Below, one piece after another: positions 57,191-64,000 of a DNA stretch of 64,000 nucleotides; within the stretch, counting starts at the first letter, position 1; every line of letters starts with the position of its first letter. The translations under genes were made by a program, and so were the position numbers. Under the pieces are notes generated by a model. That model saw only the letters and a program-made list of their open reading frames with translations. It made no database searches and was not told the origin of the DNA. The DNA is from Blasia pusilla (lineage: Eukaryota; Marchantiophyta; Marchantiopsida; Blasiales), in contig CM114271.1 of NCBI GenBank assembly GCA_050084515.1, forward strand, positions 49,538,001-49,602,000. The letters are read 5' to 3'.

Positions 57191-59853
57191 ATGAAGCCAG
57201 CTGCGTTGAAGGGAGCACCCTTGCCCTATACTCCAATCAAGACGGTGCTTCTCGTCATTGGTACGGTCTAAATCCAAAAACGCGCTCGTCACCTGACGAG
57301 TTCTAGATCCTTACCTTGCCCGGTGACGTGCTCTCCTCTTTTTGTTCGTACGTGTTTTGAAACTCGGGGAATTTCGATTCCTTGTTCCAGCTCCGTAAAT
57401 TTAAATGACGGACTATATTGAGGCAGATTGGAATGCACACTTGGCTGACGTGTGCGTGGTATGCAGCACTCGAGGCAGAAGTGGCGCCCTTCGTGAAGGC
57501 TTTGAAAATTGCAGCGGATAATGATTCAGTGTACGTTTTACTCTCACTATGTTCGCGGTTAAGAAATTGTTGAGAGGACTCATTGGCATCACTACACTGT
57601 GCATGACCCGATTTCACCTTATGGCTGGAGAAAGAAATTAGCTGGCGAGCTGAATCGCAGGTCAATAGCATAGCTTCAACGTGTAGTGGTGCGCAACCGT
57701 CCTGCTTTCAAGGCTGCCAGAATCTTGCCGTGGACTATTGTGACAGTCCACAGTTTTCATCAGAGAAGAAATGTTTTAATCGTCCCACAAATTTAACCCA
57801 GTATATGATGCGCTGGAGACGTTCTTTTCATTTCCACCCTTCCATGTATCCCCGCAGTAGTGATAAAACTGTCTCACCAGATCCTTCCGCGGCGGGATGG
57901 AAGACTGTAGCGAGGGAGTTGAACCTGTTGTGTATTCGGCAAGGTACCTAATTCTGATAGAGTTCGTAATATAATTGTTCAGATTCCCAGCTGCTGTACC
58001 CTGGGTCAAGCTTTCTGGAACTTATGAGGGGATCCAAGTGCACGTTGTTACGCCAGGAACTGACAGTGTTCACGGTACTTTTCTGCACATTCTCAATTGA
58101 GAAAGGTGCCCCTGTCGTTGAGTTTTAACATTTGTTACCTGTCTTCGATGAGACTTTACAGTATGATAGGAAGATATGCGCGGCTGGTTCTGTTGTGTGT
58201 CAGGTGTTGACGCTGTAGGGACCGTGCCAGCGGCGATGTTGACCTTTGCATCGATCCAGGCTCTTAAACCAGACCTGATCATAAATGCCGGAACTGCTGG
58301 TGGCTTCAAGGTGAGAAGCTCACGTAGTTCTTCGCCTGTGATTCGAATCCGCAGGTCGAAGAAAGTTCGAAAATGACCGTGGAACTCGAGTGTCAGGATG
58401 AGATGTTTTGCAGATCTGATCAGAAAGACATTGCAAGCTCATTGTGAGTGTGTGAAGGTGGTGTAAGATGGCGGTAGTCGGACATAACTATTTCTTGTGG
58501 TAAATATGGTCAAGGAACTGTCAACATAAAGGAAGTGGATAGTCTGCTTGTTCATCGGATTCAATCAGGATGACCTTCACTCTACTAATAAGAATGGGTT
58601 AAATAGCTGGTTCCTCCATCTCTAGGGCTCCTCAATCTTCTTGTTGTGTTCACCATGTTCGTGAGATATAGGATTTACTAAATGAATTTTATGTGCCTCA
58701 GGTGCTTGGTCTCAGCTGTTCATGCTTTTTGTGCAACGGAGAATATTTGTGAATGATTCTTTTTCTTCTGTGTGCTTTCAGTCAAAAGGGGCTTGCATTG
58801 GTGACGTTTTCCTGGTCACAGAGAGCGCCTTCCATGATCGGAGGATTCCTATTCCAGTAATTATCCGACTATGTTTTTCCTATTTGAGTCAGTATCGCTT
58901 CTTGTCTCATTGAAGATCATGCAGCCAATCTCTACTGTCGCCAAGGTTTGTTTTGATTTGATGGCAGGCAAACAGTTTGTATTCTTGTAAACCCACATCT
59001 TTGAGAGCTTAGATGAAAATCATGCTTGGTTTGTGTCTCGACTATTCAATCTCTACCATTCGACCAATTTGTGAGTGGCTTAGAATTGGCCATGACTACA
59101 GGGATATACGCAGTATGGTGTTGGGGCTCTGAAAGCAACTCCTGTTACCAAATTGGTTGATGCGCTTGGGTTCAAGGTGTGTTTCTGAATGTGTCGATGA
59201 GGTTTGAACAGGGCCTTGGCTGGGACAGTTGTTCCAATTACATGGAAGCATGGTCTCCTTTAGGCACACCCTTGTTTCTCTCTAGGAAGAATTGTTATGC
59301 TGCCCAAAACTGCAACGTTTGTAGCTAGCTAGGGTTTAGGAATAGCTGAGTAATTTTTCAATGTTGGCTGCAGGTTGGTTGTTTAACAACTGGTGATTCT
59401 CTTGACAAGAGTACTGATGACGAACCTATGATGAAGGCCAATGACGCCACTGTGAAGGATATGGAGGTCAGCAGAAAATCCAGTCTCAAATGTGTGTTTT
59501 TTGTGCGGTTGAAACACTTGCCCAACTCTCACACTGAGAGTGACTTGTGTCACAATTGTGGTATGGATTACTGGCCAGCCAATGCTGTCAGAGATTGTAC
59601 TAGTTCTCTGTTCACTGACACAGGGTCCCTAAATTTATCATTGCCACAGGGTGCTGCAGTGGCTTATGTTGCAGATATGTTCAGCGTGCCTTTGATCTTA
59701 TTGAAGGCAGTCACGGATATCGTGGATGGCGGGGTTGCCACAGATGAGGAGTTCTTACAAAATCTGTCACTAGCATCTTCAGCCCTTGAGAAGTCACTCA
59801 TTGAAACTTTGAATTATCTCGCTGGCAAAAGGCTCAGTGACCTTCAGATTTGA
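57191..59853 (+). CDS. MTN: 5'-methylthioadenosine / S-adenosylhomocysteine nucleosidase
   Basis: Eight coding exons with GT-AG introns: 57191-57260, 57467-57530, 57983-58074, 58204-58310, 58782-58856, 59102-59176, 59374-59466 and 59650-59853. The joined product is 259 aa, close to plant MTN proteins (about 260-270 aa). It removes adenine from methylthioadenosine in the methionine salvage (Yang) cycle, in the cytosol; some plant isoforms also use S-adenosylhomocysteine. Catalytic residues are Glu28 (in IALEAEV), Glu192 (KDMEG) and Asp215 (AVTDIVDG), and the 23-residue spacing from Glu192 to Asp215 matches the bacterial enzyme. Other family motifs are GVDAVGTVPAAMLTFASIQA and INAGTAGGFK. Start: the ATG at 57191 begins MKPAALKGAPLPYTPIKTVL just before the first beta strand. 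The gene appears intact. The symbol denotes the family; MTN1 or MTN2 cannot be decided. Confidence 0.96.
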
Positions 59854-61690
59854 AGGACAACACCCGAAACTCTCAAGTCTTTTATCCAACGAAGAGTACC
59901 TCCCAAGAAGGCTGTTTTGATTTGGTATCAGTAATTTTGTGTCGCACAGTATTTTAGGGGACCTTGAAAACTACTAAAATTGCATGTGGATACTTCTTGA
60001 CTGGTCGGTGATAAAAGATATGTTGCAGCCATCAGATCCACTTGAGAGGGAAATCTACATCCTTAGTGACCAGGTTTTCTGGGCAGAGGAGTATGGGCAT
60101 CAATCTGGGATCACAACTAATCACTTCGGAGTGACAAGATCTGAGACAATATTTGTGTTGTCAACGTCTCTAATCTACGAAATGTCCATTTATTAAGTTT
60201 TTAAATGGCAGTGTCTGTCATTTGATTAAAAAGGTGAATGAGCTCCGACTGTATGGATAAACAATGTGGATACTACTGGGTTAGCTGCTGTTACATGTGT
60301 AATTGGATCCAGGCACGGAAATTCAGTATATACCAAACACCACTTCTTTGTGACCTTGTCATTGCAGAGGCTTTCGTTGAAGGTGTTTAATATTGTCTGC
60401 GGTTTTCATGACACTTATAAAGGTAGTATCTTCTGCTTGGGGCGATTCGCCACAATCTGTCATTGCTTTCCAATTTGTTCTCGGGTGTAAGGCTGGTACT
60501 GATAAGGCTGGTCAGTAACATCTCCTCAGCTCAGTCTCTACTTCGACTCGCAAATCTACTAGCTATTGAGTTTACCCTGTAGCAAGTGTAGAACTCAAGA
60601 GAGATTAGCACATTAAGATGTGCTAATCTCTCTTTCATTCCTCACAGGTGGGTGGGTTTTGTTGTCGATACCACAGAAGTATGTTTCTTCCAATGGAAGT
60701 AGTTTTGAACCTAGAGCCACAGCCCAACTGAGATCTTTACCCTTACGCCCCAGAGGTCTCTGAGAATGGCTATATTCACGTTTCATGTCAAAGTTTCCTA
60801 GACTTTTTTTGTAGCATTAGATTGCTCCTTGCAAAAGACAGCTGCAAAAGCCAGCTGAGCGAGTGGGTGATCATGCATTGTTGCCCCTGCACGTGCATTG
60901 AGATATCAGGCTGCACTCAAATTGTAGGGTTTGTTTTCTGTTGATCATAATTGTACCTTATAATCCAGTGTTGATTTGTGTAAGTATCAAGTCCGGACTC
61001 ATCTCGTACAAATTGAATCATGAGTTTTTTGCGCAAGTAATAGCTTTCTTGCTTCCACATCTTTGCAGATTGAAGGTGCTTGTGGAAATTGAACATTCGA
61101 TGAGTATCACAGTTTTAGTACAGTAGCTTTTCTGGTAATACAAGTACTAGCTTTCTTGGTTCCACATATATCGCTTTAGGATAGCGATTGGACTCCAGCT
61201 GCCTCCAGCACTCCAACTGCTGGAGAGGGAGAGAAAACAACATAGCTCTCACACCCAATCCCCATCGCTCGGTTCCAACAACATGCTCTATATAAGTCGA
61301 GTTGCAGGTGCTGGTACTGAGCAGGGAGTCGCAACCTGAACAAGAGAACCTACTTTATGTTAACTTGCCAGTTGGCGCTTGACAGAATGATCATACTTCA
61401 GTTCCTGGAGTCCCATCGCGTCAAGACGAAAAGCTCTCGATGTAATATACAGAGAACAAACGGAACTCCATTGCTGGAATCACTGTGTTCCTACGAAGAA
61501 TCACTGCCAGAAAGAAATACATTTGGGTTCAAATATAAAGGATGTCACTCTGCCGTTCCCTGCTACCCTATCTACAGCCGGAATCATCTGCCTTCTGGGC
61601 TTGGCTCATAGTCGGGCAGCAAGCAGTGGACCACGTCCAGAAGAATGCACATTCTGTGATGCAGATGACAAGATAGCAAATAAGGCTAGG
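59854..61690. other. Downstream region of MTN; no further gene seen
   Basis: This probably contains the 3' untranslated region of MTN. A perfect 17-bp inverted repeat sits at 60597-60634 with a 4-base loop. Short open frames (59984-60196, 60266-60490 and 61357-61611) have no recognised domain. Confidence 0.5.
60597..60634. repeat. Perfect 17-bp inverted repeat
   Basis: AAGAGAGATTAGCACAT and ATGTGCTAATCTCTCTT are separated by TAAG. It could be a foldback element or a small-RNA-like hairpin; nothing else supports either. Confidence 0.9.
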
Positions 61691-62176
61691 TTAAGTAGAT
61701 AGTGGATCATCGATGTCAACAAGATTGATGGAGCTATCGTCTAGAGAGTTTGCCACAACTGCAGCGTCGATGGCATCCGCCACTGCCTGATTGTTTCTCC
61801 CAATGGCTTCGTCGAGTGGAGTTCGATCGTATCGATTTAGTGCAGCTGCATTGGCACCTCTGGCGATGAGCTCTTCGACTACGGGAATATGACAATTCAG
61901 AGCCGCATAGTGAAGAGGCGAATTGTCATCCAAGTTCTTCACATTCACGTTGGCTCCGTGCCCAATTAGGAACTGCACCACATTCAGATGTCCATTTGCA
62001 GCTGCCATGTGCAGAGCAGATCGACCTTGCCCATCCTGTGAATCTACCAGGACTCCTTGACCTAACAACGCCGCCACGTCCTCCAGGTCTCCATACCTTG
62101 CTGCTTCTAGAAATTCAGCCGTGAGCGGTGCAGTGGATACGGCTTCCTGAAGCCCTTCTGCCGATGGTACCGCCAT
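61691..62176 (-). CDS. Small ankyrin-repeat protein
   Basis: A single-exon frame gives 161 aa. Four ankyrin repeats are visible: residues about 19-49 (EFLEAARYGDLEDVAALLGQ), 51-82 (SALHMAAANGHLNVVQFLI), 84-115 (SPLHYAALNCHIPVVEELI) and a shorter 117-140 (TPLDEAIGRNNQ). The C-terminal 20 residues are acidic. This organisation and length match a conserved family of small ankyrin proteins found in plants and fungi (annotated as YAR1-like or P16F5.05c-like). Ankyrin repeats bind other proteins; a chaperone-type role is known for yeast YAR1 but is not established here. There are no stops or frame problems. The start Met is followed by AVPSAEGLQ. I see no signal peptide or membrane segment. Confidence 0.9.
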   Translation of the reverse strand: MAVPSAEGLQEAVSTAPLTAEFLEAARYGDLEDVAALLGQGVLVDSQDGQGRSALHMAAANGHLNVVQFLIGHGANVNVKNLDDNSPLHYAALNCHIPVVEELIARGANAAALNRYDRTPLDEAIGRNNQAVADAIDAAVVANSLDDSSINLVDIDDPLST

Positions 62177-62598
62177 GGCAGCCAGCTATGGATCTTCGAA
62201 GATCACAGCATGCACTGAGACGGTCTAATCAGTTACAGGGTAGGTCCTTATCTGCAATAGCTTATCTGCCTGAGTCGTCATAAGAAACACCAGAGCAGCC
62301 CATGAGCAACAGCTTGCTTTACAAGACGAGCTGAGCACAACAGATTGCAAAACATTGAGGACCTGTCTGCAATGTAAAAAGCAAATTGCTCCGACGACTG
62401 GGTAATGTCGTGGACACATCACATCACCCAGACTATTCATCCAGACATCCCCAATGCCCAGGTGATTTCGACTATAATGGGAGCGAGACAAGGTTAGTCA
62501 AATCTTCCGCGCGGAGAGGTGGAGGTGCACGGATAAGAGTCTTCAAGTGGGCAGACTAGTAGAGCTCTGGGCGGGTCAAAGCGTTTATTCATACCCTC

Positions 62599-62634
<36 letters not shown>

Positions 62635-63336
62635 TGGAGATCATACTTATACTTTCAGTCGTGAATGTTCAAGAAGTTCCTGGACTCGTCTTCCATCCGA
62701 CGACGGCAGCACAGATTTCAATCGATGGGGCGACGACAAGCTCCCTGTGGCACCCAGATCACACGGAGAGTTTACACTCTGTTCTCTCATCATAGTAGCT
62801 CCCGTTGAAACCCACACGAAGGAAACCACATCTTTGTCCTTTTTGGCTCACTCTCGCGTTGGCATCCAAAGGGGCAAACCATAGCTGACTAAAACGGGAT
62901 CGGAAATTGCATAACATGCCGCGATTAGAGCCGGATCCCATGAACGGGTGTTTGAGGTAGTGGCGACTTTTTTTTTTTAACTTCGATACTAATATGTTCA
63001 TTTTATTATAGATTAAACCTCAAAAGAAGACAAAGAGAGGTAATAACATCTCAAAAGAGTAGTCAGAAAATGCATAATGGAATGCAAAAAATGGCAACTA
63101 GCCAACGCAAACACGACTCAACGAGCTACACGATTGATAGCTTCAAACAAATTTGACAAGAACACAAGTGGTTGGTCATTTGTGAATGGACGACGAGGTG
63201 AGCGACCCCCCACCATCTTAGCATGACGTATCAATGCCAAGGCATGTGCACATTGTAAGGCCACTGAGATGCATTGCCGAAAATAAGTAGTAACTACAGA
63301 GAGAGAAGGACTACTTGAAGGGGCAAGGTGATGATT
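62177..63336. other. Intergenic DNA upstream of the ankyrin gene with a (GA)n tract
   Basis: This probably includes the promoter of the minus-strand ankyrin gene. A (GA)n microsatellite lies at 62603-62629. Nothing else is recognised; 62960-63336 is untranslated DNA next to the retroelement fragment. Confidence 0.5.
62603..62629. repeat. (GA)n microsatellite
   Basis: About 13 GA units occur in a row, about 430 bp upstream of the ankyrin start codon. GA repeats are common in plant promoters. Confidence 0.9.
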
Positions 63337-63999
63337 CTAGAAGGAGTGATGAGCACATGTTTTCAGGAAAGTATCAAAAGATACATGTAAATGACCAAAT
63401 ACTTCCACTGCAAAAAGAATAAATCCATCAGTTGCATGTCTCATATCATAACTTAACTCCTTGATTCTTGCTGCAGCTTCAGCCGCCGAACCTTTGGTAT
63501 GTGCGACTGGAAACACCAAGTTAGAACGTGTTGGATCAGCAACCACCACATCACCTAATGTCCGAAAGCCACCTCGAGACATAACAAGATCCACTCTCCA
63601 ACGAGAGGTTGCTTGTGTGGTTGAAGGTAGGACATGGAGTTGCTCTTGCCCAACGGTGTATCCTGCAGTACGAGCCACCGATGCTACCGCCTCTCTAATG
63701 ACATCATGTATGGCCGTTCGTTCTCCACCATGTGCACATCGGAGAATATGGATACCCTTGGAATCAATGGGATTCCCGCGTACAAAATTCGGCACACCTA
63801 ACAAAGAAGGATGGGGAAGTTCAAGGCGAGACCGCAAAGCTATCGAGAATATACTCTGAGGAAGACGAAATGGAAGAATGAGAGGATTTGTAGTAAGCCA
63901 CGCCCCCGCTCCGCTACCTGCACATGAATGTAGACGAGCTCGTTGAGCGTCAGAGGATGCCTCAAAGAGAATGCTCGAAAAGTTGATTTGATGCAGATT
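63337..63999 (-). CDS. C-terminal nuclease-like part of a retroelement protein, partial
   Basis: The frame is open from the right edge of the window to a stop at 63337, so its 5' part lies outside. Near the start it reads SGAGAWLTTNPLILPFRLPQ and FSIALRSRLELPHPSL. Then follow IHILRCAHGGERTAIHDVIR, ASVARTAGYTVGQEQ, RVDLVM and GGFRTLGDVVVADPTR, and a C-terminal FAVEVFGHLHVSF. The order (a GAWL block, an H-x-L-x-C block with a conserved HD, then D-V-V-V) resembles the C-terminal endonuclease-type domain of certain non-LTR or other retroelement proteins. The zinc-binding cysteines are partly missing. Function is by analogy and uncertain; no reverse transcriptase is in view. Confidence 0.5.
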   Translation of the reverse strand, partial: NLHQINFSSILFEASSDAQRARLHSCAGSGAGAWLTTNPLILPFRLPQSIFSIALRSRLELPHPSLLGVPNFVRGNPIDSKGIHILRCAHGGERTAIHDVIREAVASVARTAGYTVGQEQLHVLPSTTQATSRWRVDLVMSRGGFRTLGDVVVADPTRSNLVFPVAHTKGSAAEAAARIKELSYDMRHATDGFILFAVEVFGHLHVSFDTFLKTCAHHSF

Positions 64000-64000
64000 C

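Noticed and set aside
59428-59853. A separate 141-codon gene
   Set aside because: It is exon 7, a stop-free intron and exon 8 of MTN read together; splice sites and family alignment explain it.
1-64000. CRISPR array, rRNA or operon structure
   Set aside because: No regularly spaced repeats, no rRNA-like sequence, and gene structure is eukaryotic with introns.

Overview
The window looks like a piece of a land-plant nuclear genome. Three genes look intact. Two are split by short GT-AG introns: a SEC12/PHF1-type WD40 membrane protein and a plant-type methylthioadenosine nucleosidase. The third is a small single-exon ankyrin gene. Nearly everything else is layered, decaying transposon DNA. I cannot name the species. 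A DNMT3-like methyltransferase carried by a retroelement would fit a non-flowering plant lineage better than an angiosperm, but that is inference.

Layout. 1-4302: decayed Ty3/gypsy element (element 1, + strand) with both LTRs, an internal deletion that removes gag, protease and everything upstream of RT, and a degenerate PHD finger after the integrase. 4311-12063: remains of a CACTA (En/Spm) transposon with TNP2 and Transposase_24-like regions and sub-terminal repeats. 12541-13318: dispersed repeat DR1. 16359-21142: SEC12/PHF1-like gene, minus strand, 10 coding exons, 405 aa. 21.2-28.6 kb: gene-poor DNA with scraps of transposons. 28637-38376: a second, better preserved Ty3/gypsy element (element 2, minus strand) flanked by the direct repeat AACAT. 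Reading its 5' to 3' direction it has Gag with two zinc knuckles, aspartic protease, a C5-cytosine DNA methyltransferase domain, RT, RNase H, integrase, and a C-terminal PHD finger. 38.4-50 kb: hAT fragments, a solo LTR, an LTR split by DR1, microsatellites and unassigned DNA. 50586-50882: a MITE. 51.8-52.8 kb: a gag fragment of the same gypsy family. 52.8-55.2 kb: hAT (ZNF862-like) transposase pseudogene. 57191-59853: methylthioadenosine/S-adenosylhomocysteine nucleosidase (MTN), 8 exons, 259 aa. 61691-62176: ankyrin-repeat protein, minus strand. 63337 to the window end: C-terminal nuclease-like part of a retroelement protein, minus strand.

The main discovery is element 2. It is a retrotransposon that carries its own DNMT3-like cytosine methyltransferase between protease and RT, and a histone-reader-type PHD finger after the integrase. 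The copy is decayed: it has stops and frameshifts, and the catalytic Cys of the PC motif reads Phe. The full motif set and the PHD finger in two diverged copies indicate a family architecture and not a chance fusion. Such a polyprotein could mark its own cDNA or target chromatin that it reads. This is inference. Retroelement-borne DNMTs are known from dinoflagellates and charophyte algae.
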